A stretch of 64,000 nt of DNA from JACJXW01 sp964418125 (GTDB taxonomy: Bacteria; Bacteroidota; Bacteroidia; Chitinophagales; Saprospiraceae), in the NCBI GenBank assembly GCA_964418125.1, contig CAYQKY010000011.1, forward strand, positions 32,064-96,063, read 5' to 3'. This document shows positions 24,092-32,769 of this stretch, in pieces. The notes beneath the pieces were generated by a model that did no database searches, was not told the origin of the DNA, and worked only from the letters and a program-made list of their open reading frames with translations. Positions within the stretch are counted from its first letter, which is position 1. The number at the start of each line of letters is the position of its first letter. A program made the translations under genes and the position numbers.

Positions 24092-25564
24092 CTAGAAATT
24101 ATAACATCTGACCTTCCCTCTTTTATTGTTTTTGAACCTGCCATCTCCCCGGCTGAAGCCGCTGTCCCTGCTGCCGAACAACTGGAAGGGGCTGATCTTG
24201 ATGGCAAAATAAAAGTCAGTGGCGCTGAGGTCCGAACGGCTGACGAAACTTCCCAGGTGGCTGGTTCCGATGGTGAAAAAGGCCAGGCGGAGGGCCAGTC
24301 CCACTCGTACCTCTTCCCAATCGTAGACGGATACAGGAAGGGCGGCTTCCACCCACCTGCTTTCCATGCGGGGGGCGAGAGCGAGGTGGCTGCCGCGTTG
24401 CAAGGCGCCCGGGCCGAGCGGGAACCCCTGGATGAAGGCCCCCCCGACAAAAAAGGGCCCGCCCAGTGATTTGTCCACCTGAATACTGATCGCACTGGGC
24501 AGCCAGATCGCAAAGGATCCCCCTTCAAAGGAGGCCTCCGGGCTGCCCAGGGCCTGCCCGCTGAAGAACTGTACGTAATCCTCCAGTTCGTGAAGCCCCT
24601 GAAAGGATTGGTATTCCAGGGTGCTGATAATCATCGGTTCGGTGGTCCGTACGGCATGGCCTGCGGCGTTACGGCGAAAGCTGAGCCTGCCGATATCGAT
24701 CAGAGACACTCCAAACTTCCAGTCGTAGGGAGCATCTCCCCGGGAATAAGTGGTATAGACGAAGCCCAGGTCGGCAGCCAGCCCGCCGCCATTGCGTTCG
24801 GCCTGACGGTTTCCCTCCGGCAGGTTGCCGGTGGTGTACCCGAAGCGGAAGTCGATCGGCGTGCCTCCCAGGGAGTCATTAGGCACCTTTTGCAACTGAA
24901 AAGTGGATGCATTGCGCCAGTAGCTCCCCTCGTAGGCCTGCAGGGCTTTGAGGGTAATGCCGAAGGCCATCATGCCATCGCCGGCCTCCGCCTGAAAAAG
25001 GTAATTGAGCCCCACCTCCGTCCAGCCGGCAACGGCGCCCCGCAGGGGAGGCACTTCGAAGGGGTCGTAGAAGGGGCGGCTGTCGTAATCATAATAGTTG
25101 AAGGGGTCAGCAATGCCCCTGCCGGATAACATGGCCCGGCCACGGGTGAGCAGCCCTACCCGGTGGTTTTCATTCAACTGTATATAAAAGGAAGGGCCCA
25201 GCACACTGCCCAGCGCCAGGGCATTCCGGCGGTTGCCTTCCCGGAAGAAGTCGACGGCGATGCTCCCCTCCTTTTCCGGGGTTCCCGGAGGAAGGTCGGG
25301 GCCGAATTCGAATTCCAGCTCCTCCGGGTTTTTCATCAGGTCCGGTATCCGGGTATTGCGCAGGTAGGCATAATCATTGGAAATGTGGCCGGCGCCCTCC
25401 ACCAGGTTAACCTCCCAGGTGAAAGGGGTGGTGGCGTGATAGGCGGGATTGAGCAGGGTGCTGTTGATGCCTCCGTAGTTGGACAGGCGAATGCCCAGTT
25501 GTTCCTGGGCGCTTAGTTTGCAGACGGACAAAAGAAAAAATGCCACAAGGAGATGCTTCTTCAT
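24092..25564 (-). CDS. DUF5723-like outer-membrane protein
   Basis: 490 residues with a signal peptide (about 1-19, ending KLSAQ). The mature N-terminus (LGIRLSNYGGINSTLLNPAY) and the long series of alternating strands resemble DUF5723, a Bacteroidota family related to the PorV/PorP or FadL-like barrels in architecture. Many strands end in aromatic residues. The final residues are basic (RFKNNKRGKVRCYNF) rather than the usual C-terminal aromatic strand, so the natural end may lie slightly earlier or the protein has a short tail. Function unknown; outer-membrane placement is inferred. Confidence 0.7.
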   Translation of the reverse strand: MKKHLLVAFFLLSVCKLSAQEQLGIRLSNYGGINSTLLNPAYHATTPFTWEVNLVEGAGHISNDYAYLRNTRIPDLMKNPEELEFEFGPDLPPGTPEKEGSIAVDFFREGNRRNALALGSVLGPSFYIQLNENHRVGLLTRGRAMLSGRGIADPFNYYDYDSRPFYDPFEVPPLRGAVAGWTEVGLNYLFQAEAGDGMMAFGITLKALQAYEGSYWRNASTFQLQKVPNDSLGGTPIDFRFGYTTGNLPEGNRQAERNGGGLAADLGFVYTTYSRGDAPYDWKFGVSLIDIGRLSFRRNAAGHAVRTTEPMIISTLEYQSFQGLHELEDYVQFFSGQALGSPEASFEGGSFAIWLPSAISIQVDKSLGGPFFVGGAFIQGFPLGPGALQRGSHLALAPRMESRWVEAALPVSVYDWEEVRVGLALRLAFFTIGTSHLGSFVSRSDLSATDFYFAIKISPFQLFGSRDSGFSRGDGRFKNNKRGKVRCYNF

Positions 25565-25781
25565 GGTAGTAGATAGTTTGCGTTTTTACTGTGCTATCGG
25601 AAGGCCTTACCGGGTTTCAAAATCGAAAATAGGGATTATTTTCCTTCCTGGCTTATTATCAGATATCAAAAGTATACGTGAAATTCTGCCGGATTATTGC
25701 TGCCTGGCTGGCGAAAGAGGTATTATCCGGATGATGGCTCTGAGGCCCGGCCGCAGGTGGCAGTGGAAGTTGATTTTGTGG

Positions 25782-25796
25782 CCGGCCCTGGGCCGG
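25782..25796. terminator. GC-rich palindrome downstream of the diacylglycerol kinase gene
   Basis: CCGGCCC-T-GGGCCGG, a perfect palindrome 30 nt past the dgk stop. There is no U tract; the termination role is only possible. Confidence 0.35.
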
Positions 25797-25826
25797 AAAG
25801 TCAAATGGGGCGTTTAGGCCGTAAGC

Positions 25827-26192
25827 CTATCCCGCCAGAAGCTCCCAGAAGCGGGGCAGGAAAAGGATCAGCCCCACTGCCGCGGCCCCCATGGCTGAGA
25901 ACAGGACGGCGGCGGCGGCCACGTCTTTGGCCCGTCCCGCCAGTTCATGGTACTCGGGCGATACCAGGTCGGTGAGGTGCTCCAGGGCAGTATTGAACGC
26001 TTCGGCGGCGAAAACGGCCCCCATAGCGAGTGCAAGCAGGCACCATTCGGTGGCCGGCAGAGAAAACACACTGCCGAGTATAATGGCCAGGACGGCCAGA
26101 AACAGGTGAATGCGGGCATTGGCCTGGGTGCGTAGCAGAGTGTTGATGCCCTGAAATGCGTATTGAAAGCTCTTGAGGCGGCTCCGTAACAT
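25827..26192 (-). CDS. Diacylglycerol/undecaprenol kinase family protein
   Basis: 121 residues with three TM segments (about 28-46, 50-68, 97-115). The active-site block EAFNTALEHLTDLV and AGRAKDVAAAAVLFSAMGA matches the DgkA family. The family phosphorylates diacylglycerol (Proteobacteria) or undecaprenol (Gram-positives and others); the second fits recycling of the cell-wall lipid carrier, but the sequence does not decide. It lies 26 nt downstream of the lamin-tail gene on the same strand and may be cotranscribed. Confidence 0.92.
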   Translation of the reverse strand: MLRSRLKSFQYAFQGINTLLRTQANARIHLFLAVLAIILGSVFSLPATEWCLLALAMGAVFAAEAFNTALEHLTDLVSPEYHELAGRAKDVAAAAVLFSAMGAAAVGLILFLPRFWELLAG

Positions 26193-26218
26193 ATCTGATC
26201 GATTTTGGCTCCGTAATT

Positions 26219-28834
26219 TTAGTCCAGCCTTCCTGCCAGTACTACTGACTTTTTGTCCCGTTCAATCGTGCCATCGGGCATGAACAGCTCAAACCAGAGC
26301 ACGTAGATACCCATGCGCGCCCGGCTTCCCTCATCGCTGACGCCATCCCATTTCAGGCTGCCCCGGCTGGCAATGGACTCGTTATTGGCAAGGCGCCGGA
26401 CCAGGCGCCCGCTGCTGTCATAAATATGTAGATTAAGGGTGTAGCCGGGCTGCCCGGTTTCGTAGTCGATGAGGAGAACATCCTCGAAGCCGTCACCATC
26501 GGGAGAAAAGGTGGAGTTGAGGACCGTGAAAACTTCATCAACGGCGCTGGCCCGGTTGAAAAACTGTGAGTTCTGATAGGTAGGCGTAGCGAAACCGGCG
26601 GTGGATGCGGCGGAATGCCAGTTGCCGGCATCCTGAGTGGCTGCCGAAGGGGAAATGCGCTCCAGGGAAACGCCCTCCCGGCTGTCGAGCAGGGGATAAT
26701 GCAGGGCCTCTGAATAATCGAAAGCATCAATGGCTTGTCCGTTATAGCGAAGGGTGACATTGCCGCTTTTATCCTCCAGAGTGGGCAGGGCCGCCTCGAT
26801 CAGCGCCTGTGGAAAGCGGACGGAGTAGCGGGACAGGATGTCATCCGGCGCCTCAGTCAATACGGCGTATTCACCGGGGAAGAGCAGATAGTCTGAGCTT
26901 ACCGTTCCCAGTGTGTCCCCACTTTCTTTCTGAGTGTTGGCGATGGCCAATCCCTTGAGGTTATATACTTTTTCACTTCGGTTGAATACTTCGATGAAGT
27001 CGCTGCCACCGGTTTCCGGATTGAAAAGGACTTCATTGATAATGAGGCCGGGCGGCTCGATGGGTTCGGCCAGCCCGATGGTGGCTTCGGCCCCTGTTGG
27101 CAGGGCATTGCCCATACAGTCTGTTAGGAGTCCGGGAAAAGTAAGCTGGTAGCGGGTTCCGGGCTGCAACGGGGTTTCCAGTAAAAGGATGGTTTCCCGT
27201 AGATTGGGCTGTATCAGGGAGGCGGATACAGAAATTGAGGGAGACAGGCTGAAACTGGCCGGATTGGAGAGGGCGGCGGTGTCCATCACTTCGCTGAAGG
27301 TAAGGCGCAGTTCGAATTCGCTGTCTGGAATGGCGCCGGCCAGGGATGGCGGTGTATCATCCGGGGCGGCGCCCAGCAGGCTGTTGGGCTGGCCGGGTGT
27401 TCCCCCGGCGTCTGCTGCCGAGGCCCGCCAGTTTCCCGGGCAGTCGTAAGGACCGGCAGGCCGGATCAGTTCCAGGCTGTATCCTCCATCGGCCCTGGCC
27501 TCGTCCTGGTACCAGCTTTCCTCATAGGCCTGTTCGAAAAGGAGCTCCCCGCCGGGCCCGTACAGGCGAATCACGTCTCCGGCATTGGTAAGGGCGGGAA
27601 AGCTGCTCACTGCTAAGGTGGGGCCGAAAACGGCATAGTCTTCTTCGAAGGCGTCATCACAAACCGTTACATAGCTGCCGGGCAGCAGCAGGTATTCGGG
27701 AAGGGCTGCCGGAGAGCCACCGGAACTAATGGACAGCCCAGAAAGTTGTATTACCTTGTCACTGCGGTTGTAGAGCTCGACGAATTCACCTTCCGGCAAC
27801 CCCGCCGATGGGTTGGGGTCGGGGAATAGTTCGGAAAAAACGACATCTCCGAAAGCCGCCGGCCGGATGTCATAAAAAGTGAAGGCCAGGCTTTGAGCAG
27901 GAGCGGTATTGCCATTGGCATCGGTAATATTGGAGGCTGTAAGGGTGTACGTTTGTGTGTTTTGCAGAGGGGTGCTGAGCCGGAGGCGCACTTCGGTGGG
28001 AACCGCCGGGTTGAAGATCGCTTCCGAGGGTTGGCCGATGCCGCCGTCCAATACGTAATTCGCGGCCTCGGCGGCTGAGGCACTGTCCAGCGGTTCGTCA
28101 AAGCGGGCAATGGCCTCAGTTGCGCCGGCAGCTTCTGCTTCCAGCAAAGTGGGGGGCTGGGTATCCTCGAAGATCGGGCCGATACTGATGTCGTCGAAGA
28201 AAAAAGCTTCATTGCGGGTACTGGTATAGTGGCAATACAGGCCGAAGAAACTGCCCATGGGGTAGGTGTCGTCCGTGGCGGCGCCTTCCGGCTGAAGGTT
28301 GGAGCCCCCGGTATAGTCCGCCAGCATCTCCCAGTTGCCTTCGGAGCTGCGGGTGGCCCGTATGCGTACGGCGGCAGGGGCGGCGCTCACCGCGCCTGGC
28401 GTTCCGCTGATCAGCAGCGTGGAATTGTCGCCATCCTGGCGGTAGAGCTCGAGGGCGTCATCACCGCCGGAGATGCCGCCTACTTTGAGGTAATACCCTT
28501 CCTGGCTATTCGACAGGTTGGGGTTGGAAGCACTGAGATAGACCCGGGCAAAGTTGCTGGCCGAAGGGGCGAATTCCATGCGAATATAGGCTTCCCAGAT
28601 GGTGTTTTCGCCGGTGGAAGTAGGTGCGGGCAGATAGAGGTAGGTGGTGTTTTCGGAAGCAGGGGTGCTGTCCGTCAGTTGCAATTCTCCACCGTTCACT
28701 GTGAATTTACCGGTATTGCCAAACCATTCCGGGTCGTTGGTGAAATCCCCGTCGGAAAAGTCGTCCGTCAATTGGGCGGATAGCCGGCCGGACAGCAGGG
28801 AGAAGGAAAGAGCGAGCAGGATGATATTTTTCAT
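26219..28834 (-). CDS. Large secreted lamin-tail-domain protein with Ig-like repeats
   Basis: 871 residues. A signal peptide (about 1-20) is followed by a concanavalin/LamG-like domain (about 25-225), a first Ig-like domain (DTQPPTLLEAEAAGATEAIA, about 225-320), a first lamin-tail domain (VVFSELFPDPNPSAG, about 325-490), a second Ig-like domain (DDTPPSLAG, about 495-590), a second lamin-tail domain (LIINEVLFNPETGGSDFIEV, about 600-760) and a C-terminal FlgD/CHU_C-like domain (TFSPDGDGFEDVLLIDYE to GIYVLWFELF). The last resembles type-B T9SS sorting domains, so secretion by T9SS is likely. It is probably a surface or adhesive protein, possibly DNA-binding or associated with an extracellular nuclease elsewhere. 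Confidence 0.8.
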   Translation of the reverse strand: MKNIILLALSFSLLSGRLSAQLTDDFSDGDFTNDPEWFGNTGKFTVNGGELQLTDSTPASENTTYLYLPAPTSTGENTIWEAYIRMEFAPSASNFARVYLSASNPNLSNSQEGYYLKVGGISGGDDALELYRQDGDNSTLLISGTPGAVSAAPAAVRIRATRSSEGNWEMLADYTGGSNLQPEGAATDDTYPMGSFFGLYCHYTSTRNEAFFFDDISIGPIFEDTQPPTLLEAEAAGATEAIARFDEPLDSASAAEAANYVLDGGIGQPSEAIFNPAVPTEVRLRLSTPLQNTQTYTLTASNITDANGNTAPAQSLAFTFYDIRPAAFGDVVFSELFPDPNPSAGLPEGEFVELYNRSDKVIQLSGLSISSGGSPAALPEYLLLPGSYVTVCDDAFEEDYAVFGPTLAVSSFPALTNAGDVIRLYGPGGELLFEQAYEESWYQDEARADGGYSLELIRPAGPYDCPGNWRASAADAGGTPGQPNSLLGAAPDDTPPSLAGAIPDSEFELRLTFSEVMDTAALSNPASFSLSPSISVSASLIQPNLRETILLLETPLQPGTRYQLTFPGLLTDCMGNALPTGAEATIGLAEPIEPPGLIINEVLFNPETGGSDFIEVFNRSEKVYNLKGLAIANTQKESGDTLGTVSSDYLLFPGEYAVLTEAPDDILSRYSVRFPQALIEAALPTLEDKSGNVTLRYNGQAIDAFDYSEALHYPLLDSREGVSLERISPSAATQDAGNWHSAASTAGFATPTYQNSQFFNRASAVDEVFTVLNSTFSPDGDGFEDVLLIDYETGQPGYTLNLHIYDSSGRLVRRLANNESIASRGSLKWDGVSDEGSRARMGIYVLWFELFMPDGTIERDKKSVVLAGRLD

Positions 28835-28973
28835 ATTCTCAAAAATAGAGCTGAAAAAAAAAAATAGGGATATCCGGGGGTATTATTTTTTGTGAACTCC
28901 TTCCCGGGAGCCTTGTTTCCGGAAAATTTATGGTTGTGCCCGGCAAAAGGTGGCATTAAAAGGAGATTGCTGT

Positions 28974-28981
28974 TATCTTTG
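28974..28981 (+). promoter_or_regulatory. -7 box of asd
   Basis: TATCTTTG, a full TAnnTTTG match, 50 nt upstream of the asd ATG. No good -33 box. Confidence 0.45.
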
Positions 28982-29031
28982 CCCCCTTAAACTACTGCCC
29001 TGGCTCATTGGTTAACAAAAAAACTGGAATA

Positions 29032-30051
29032 ATGAGAATAGCTGTTGTAGGAGTAACCGGCCTGGTGGGTAACGTCATGTGCCGGTCTTTGGAAGAACGC
29101 AACTTTCCGGTAAGTGAGTTCTTGCCGGTGGCTTCTGCCCGTTCGGCCGGCAAGGAAGTCAGGTTTCGGGGGGAGATCTATAAAGTCATTGGAATGGAGG
29201 ATGCTATAGCTGCCAAGCCGGATGTAGCTATATTTTCAGCCGGCGGAGGCGCCTCGCTGGAATGGGCGCCCCGTTTTGCCGAAGTGGGCACGGTGGTTAT
29301 CGACAACTCCTCAGCCTGGCGGATGGACCCCGATAAGAAACTGGTGGTGCCGGAAGTCAATGCAGAAGTACTGACTAAGGAAGACCGCATCATTGCCAAC
29401 CCGAACTGCTCGACCATTCAGATGGTTATGGCGCTGGCTCCCCTGCATAAAGCTTATAAAATACGCCGCCTGGTCGTTTCTACCTACCAGTCCTTTACCG
29501 GTACGGGAATGAAAGCGGTCAAGCAATACCAGCTGGAGCGGAAAGGATATGAGCCCAAGAGCGAGGAGATGGCCTATCATTATCCCATCTTTGAGAACTG
29601 CCTGCCCCATTGTGATGTCTTCCTGGACAATGCGTATACGAAAGAAGAGATGAAGCTGGTCAACGAAACGCGCAAGATCCTGGGAGATGATTCCATTGGC
29701 GTTACCGCCACAGCGGTAAGGGTGCCGGTGCACGGAGGGCATTCCGAAGCGGTGAATGTAGAGTTTGAACGGCCCTATGAGCTGGAGGGCGCCCGCCGCC
29801 TCCTGGAAGCCATGCCGGGCCTGGTTGTCCTCGACGATATAGCCAACAACAAATATCCCATGCCGCTCTTTGCCAAAGACAGGGACGAAGTTTTTGTCGG
29901 CCGTATCCGGCGGGATGAATCCATAGAGAACGGGTTGAACCTGTGGGTCGTGGCGGATAACCTGCGCAAGGGCGCCGCCACCAATGCCATACAGATCGCT
30001 GAGTACCTGCTGGAACATAAGATCATCAGTTCGCAGGAATTGACTGCTTGA
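29032..30051 (+). CDS. asd: Aspartate-semialdehyde dehydrogenase
   Basis: 339 residues from the ATG at 29032 (MRIAVVGVTGLVGNVM), which places the Rossmann GxxGxxG at the very N-terminus; a start at 29008 adds eight unsupported residues. It reduces aspartyl phosphate to the semialdehyde, the branch point to lysine, diaminopimelate, threonine and methionine. The catalytic Cys is in ANPNCSTIQ (near 128), the substrate-binding segment is TYQSFTGTGMKAVKQYQ-like, and the catalytic His is in VHGGHSEAVNVEF. Monocistronic. Confidence 0.96.
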   Translation: MRIAVVGVTGLVGNVMCRSLEERNFPVSEFLPVASARSAGKEVRFRGEIYKVIGMEDAIAAKPDVAIFSAGGGASLEWAPRFAEVGTVVIDNSSAWRMDPDKKLVVPEVNAEVLTKEDRIIANPNCSTIQMVMALAPLHKAYKIRRLVVSTYQSFTGTGMKAVKQYQLERKGYEPKSEEMAYHYPIFENCLPHCDVFLDNAYTKEEMKLVNETRKILGDDSIGVTATAVRVPVHGGHSEAVNVEFERPYELEGARRLLEAMPGLVVLDDIANNKYPMPLFAKDRDEVFVGRIRRDESIENGLNLWVVADNLRKGAATNAIQIAEYLLEHKIISSQELTA

Positions 30052-30419
30052 TAGAGCAGCACCGAACAGAGCGCGAACGGGAATCCGGCTGCTGTTCATA
30101 ATTTGCTTAAAAAATTGCCGTAATCGGCGGCATTTTTGTTATTTTTGAACGGCAGGCCATGCGGGACGGCTACTGCAAGCCCGTATAGCCATGCATGCCC
30201 CGTGAGCCCACAGGGTTAAAGGAGGGGGGCCGGGCGCCTGGTTTTTGGCCCGGCAGCAGTGTCGGGCGTACCTTTGCTCCTCTCCCGTACCAATTGTTTG
30301 CTGATGTATGCCCCGGTTTTTTCTACAAAATACTTGCCAGCCCTTTACCGGCAGGCAGTTTGTGTTGGAGGTGAGGCTGAGGCCGCGTCAGAATAAATGA
30401 AAACCAGTTAATTACTGTT
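30052..30419. other. Non-coding stretch upstream of the coiled-coil gene
   Basis: 368 nt without a gene. It contains a GC-rich block with a CCGGGC...GCCCGG inverted repeat near 30230-30252 and a good promoter at 30244-30276 for the next gene, leaving a leader of about 135 nt. Nothing else was recognised. Confidence 0.7.
30244..30276 (+). promoter_or_regulatory. Promoter of the coiled-coil protein gene
   Basis: TTTG (30244-30247), 21-nt spacer, TACCTTTG (30269-30276): both Bacteroidota boxes at the right distance. This is the best-formed promoter in the window. Confidence 0.6.
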
Positions 30420-31982
30420 ATGAAGACCAAGCTTGTACTTTGGGGGGCGAATGCCCAGGACGAACGCATTTTAGTGGCACTGGAGCTATTGGCAGATGAA
30501 AACAAGGTTAAAGTATTTACTTTTCCGGAAAGTGTTTCTACCGAGGAGTTCAGCCAGAAGATGATGAACGAGTGGAGGGATGACAAACCCACCGAGTTCC
30601 CGGAAGGCTATACCGAGCTTGAACGCAGCCTCAATGTTTCAGAAAGCATGCTGCCCGATGAGATCAAGGTGGAACGCTCTGACCTGATCTCCCGGGCGCA
30701 GACCGAATGGCAATTCATCATACTGTCTTCCAAACTCAGCCAGGCCTATCAGTCGGAACTGGAGGACCTCAAAGAGCGGATCAGCCGCCTCAGCCGCTTT
30801 GACGATAAGGCCTGGGAGGAACTAAAGGGGTTCTGGGATAAAGTACAGGGCCAGGTTCGGGAACGCAACCTGTTCCGCGACCATGCCGATTTCCTGCGCG
30901 ACCGCACCAATGAACTATTCTCCCAGCTTAAGGAATTGAGAGCCAGGCTGGACGAGGAGTTCAAGGAAAGGTCCAAGGAAAATTACGATAAATTCATGGA
31001 GATCCTCGAAGAGGTCGAGGGCCGCGTGGCGGAAGGCGGGCGCCTGCAACCTCTTTTCGAAGAGCTGAAGAAAATCCAGCGCAAGTTCCGCGATGCCAAA
31101 TTTACCCGCGACCACCGCTCCAAAATATGGGAACGCCTGGATGCAGCTTTCAAAGCGGTCAAGGAAAAACGCTTTGGTTCTTCCGGCGATGACCGCTCTC
31201 CCCTGGAACGCATCAGACGCCGCTATGACGGGCTGCTCTCCGCTATCGAAAAGATGGAGCGCTCCATCAAACGCGACCGCGATGACCTGGAGTTCCAGAA
31301 CCGGAAGATCGCCAAAACGGATGGCCAGCTGGAAGCCCAGATCCGCCAGGCCAAGATCAAAATGATCGAAGAACGCATCCGTTCCAAAGAGGAAAAGCTG
31401 GGGGAAATGATGAAAACCAAGTCTGATCTCGAGCGCCGTATTGATGGCCTGAAAGCTAAAGAAGCCAAGCGCCAGGAACGGGAACGGATCGAGCAGGCCA
31501 AGAAAGAGGCAGAAGCCAAAATACAGGAACAAATAAAAGCAGAAGCAGCAGCCCGGGCGGAAAGTTCCGAAGGCCTGGAAAAGGCTGCCGAAGCTATCGC
31601 GGGGGAAGGCGGCAAACCCAAACCTGCAGATAAACCCGATGAATCCATTGCCGGGGCCCTGGCCAATACCCTGGGGGAATCGCTGGAGGATGTTGTAGAT
31701 ACTGTTCGGGCGATCGCAGAAGTGGCCGGCGATATGCTGGAAGATGCTCTGGAAAACCTGCAGAAGGAAGTACCCGCTTCAACCGAAGCTCCCCGGCCGG
31801 AAGAAACTGCCTCAGCTCCTGAAGGGCCGGCCGTAGCCGAAGAGGAAAAGGAAGAGCCTGCTGCTCCTGAAAAAAAAGAAGAGGAAACGCTTTCTTCTCC
31901 TGAAAGCTCCGCCGGCGGCGGGCAGCCGGAAGAGGAAGGGGTGGAAGCTGAGGCAGAAGCCGAGGAGAAGAAGGATTCCTGA
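30420..31982 (+). CDS. Long coiled-coil protein with a DUF349-like segment
   Basis: 520 residues, no signal peptide or TM segment. There are three parts: a globular N-terminus (about 1-75, MKTKLVLWGANAQDERILVA), a very long charged helical region (about 90-385) and a low-complexity tail rich in Glu, Pro and Ala (about 390-520). The segment near 210-254 (QRKFRDAKFTRDHRSKIWER with LDAAFKAVKEKR) looks like one DUF349 repeat. The N-terminal part has no family I recognise. It is monocistronic with its own promoter and a strong terminator. A cytoplasmic scaffold or nucleic-acid-associated role is possible; function unknown. Confidence 0.75.
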   Translation: MKTKLVLWGANAQDERILVALELLADENKVKVFTFPESVSTEEFSQKMMNEWRDDKPTEFPEGYTELERSLNVSESMLPDEIKVERSDLISRAQTEWQFIILSSKLSQAYQSELEDLKERISRLSRFDDKAWEELKGFWDKVQGQVRERNLFRDHADFLRDRTNELFSQLKELRARLDEEFKERSKENYDKFMEILEEVEGRVAEGGRLQPLFEELKKIQRKFRDAKFTRDHRSKIWERLDAAFKAVKEKRFGSSGDDRSPLERIRRRYDGLLSAIEKMERSIKRDRDDLEFQNRKIAKTDGQLEAQIRQAKIKMIEERIRSKEEKLGEMMKTKSDLERRIDGLKAKEAKRQERERIEQAKKEAEAKIQEQIKAEAAARAESSEGLEKAAEAIAGEGGKPKPADKPDESIAGALANTLGESLEDVVDTVRAIAEVAGDMLEDALENLQKEVPASTEAPRPEETASAPEGPAVAEEEKEEPAAPEKKEEETLSSPESSAGGGQPEEEGVEAEAEAEEKKDS

Positions 31983-32013
31983 CCCGGTATCTCCAGATAC
32001 AGGCATAACCAGT

Positions 32014-32056
32014 AAAAACGCTTTCGGGGCTCCTTGCTCCGAAGGCGTTTTTGTTT
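32014..32056 (+). terminator. Terminator of the coiled-coil gene
   Basis: AAAAACGCTTTCGG (32014-32027) pairs with CCGAAGGCGTTTTT (32039-32052) with one mismatch across an 11-nt loop, and the right arm ends in a U-rich run. The A and T tracts make it bidirectional in principle. Confidence 0.8.
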
Positions 32057-32291
32057 TGCGCCAACTCTCAGTATCCTGGAATAAAGGCCTCAAGTGGAAG
32101 GGAATGCTGTATTCTGGAAAAGCTCTGGTGAAAAAAAGCTGATTTTCTTCAAAAAAAATTGAAAAAAAAAGAGAAAAAAGAAATAAAAAAATTCACAAAA
32201 ATCAGGCGGTTTAGTACTTAATATGCTGATTTTCAATAAGTGGACGGGCAGTTTTGGGAAAAAAGGACTTTCACAATGCTTTTATTTTGTC

Positions 32292-32323
32292 TTTGATTTC
32301 CCTATACTATGATTGCATATTTG
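32292..32323 (+). promoter_or_regulatory. Possible promoter in the AT-rich island
   Basis: TTTG at 32292-32295, 20-nt spacer, CATATTTG at 32316-32323 (seven of eight positions of TAnnTTTG, counting n). It points towards the repeats and the terminator at 32732-32763. Confidence 0.35.
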
Positions 32324-32388
32324 TATTGTGATTGATAAGCAACGGAGGAAGAAAGTAATCAAGTTGATTGAAATAAGCTAAGTTGAAT

Positions 32389-32403
32389 ATGTTCATGGGA
32401 TTA
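32389..32403 (+). repeat. Direct repeat ATGTTCATGGGATTA, copy 1
   Basis: 15 nt identical to copies at 32528-32542 and 32706-32720. Copies 1 and 3 are also identical for two bases before it and five bases after it. Confidence 0.95.
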
Positions 32404-32422
32404 TAATTTGTTGGTGGTATGC

Positions 32423-32447
32423 CGTCCCGAAATTCTGTTTCGGGACG
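32423..32447. repeat. Perfect 10-bp hairpin in the island
   Basis: CGTCCCGAAA (32423-32432), loop TTCTG, TTTCGGGACG (32438-32447). It starts 20 nt after repeat copy 1. Confidence 0.9.
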
Positions 32448-32484
32448 CATTACACACTACGAGAACACCCAATCCCAATAAAAA

Positions 32485-32515
32485 ATAAAAAAAAGGCGAA
32501 CTAAAGTGTTCGCCT
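32485..32515 (-). terminator. Minus-strand terminator in the island
   Basis: AGGCGAAC (32494-32501) and GTTCGCCT (32508-32515) pair perfectly around 6 nt. On the minus strand the hairpin is followed by a long U-rich run (complement of the A tract before 32494). No minus-strand gene is visible between here and the gap; it could belong to sequence lost in the gap or to read-through from the HDAC-like gene. Confidence 0.7.
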
Positions 32516-32527
32516 CAGAATTAGGTC

Positions 32528-32542
32528 ATGTTCATGGGATTA
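32528..32542 (+). repeat. Direct repeat ATGTTCATGGGATTA, copy 2
   Basis: 139 nt after copy 1. A diverged related segment (CCATAAGATTACAATTTGTT, compare the sequence after copy 1) follows at about 32564-32583. Confidence 0.95.
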
Positions 32543-32705
32543 AGTCGTCTCAGTTAAAATTTTCCATAAGATTACAATTTGTTATTAGCCAAGTAGAGTA
32601 GTATTCTCATTTCTCTTTCTTAGCTGAGGCGAAGTTAGTCCAAATGTTTGTCATATTCAAAAAAACGACAAATATTTTTACAAGACAAAACGATTAATTT
32701 TGGAT

Positions 32706-32720
32706 ATGTTCATGGGATTA
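32706..32720 (+). repeat. Direct repeat ATGTTCATGGGATTA, copy 3
   Basis: 178 nt after copy 2 and 11 nt before the terminator stem at 32732. Confidence 0.95.
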
Positions 32721-32731
32721 TAATTGAAAGG

Positions 32732-32763
32732 GTCGTACACGACAAGTGTGCGACTTTTTTTTT
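32732..32763 (+). terminator. Strong rho-independent terminator
   Basis: GTCGTACAC (32732-32740), loop GACAA, GTGTGCGAC (32746-32754) with one U-G pair, then nine U. It lies 6 nt before the N run. Confidence 0.85.
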
Positions 32764-32769
32764 GCCCAC

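Larger units (their letters stand above)
32330..32763 (+). ncRNA. Candidate structured non-coding RNA of about 430 nt
   Basis: The interval from the expected start of the promoter above to the U9 tract of the terminator. Inside are a 10-bp hairpin (32423-32447), an 8-bp hairpin (32494-32515), three direct copies of ATGTTCATGGGATTA and the terminal hairpin. There is no open frame of note. The transcript itself is inference; one weak point is that the 8-bp hairpin also has the form of a minus-strand terminator. Confidence 0.3.

Noticed and set aside
32389..32720. CRISPR array
   Set aside because: Repeats are only 15-22 nt with irregular spacing (139 and 178 nt), and no cas gene is visible.
32292..32763. 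Retron or group II intron
   Set aside because: No reverse-transcriptase gene or intron domain V motif was found in the window; it could only be revived if the gap holds one.
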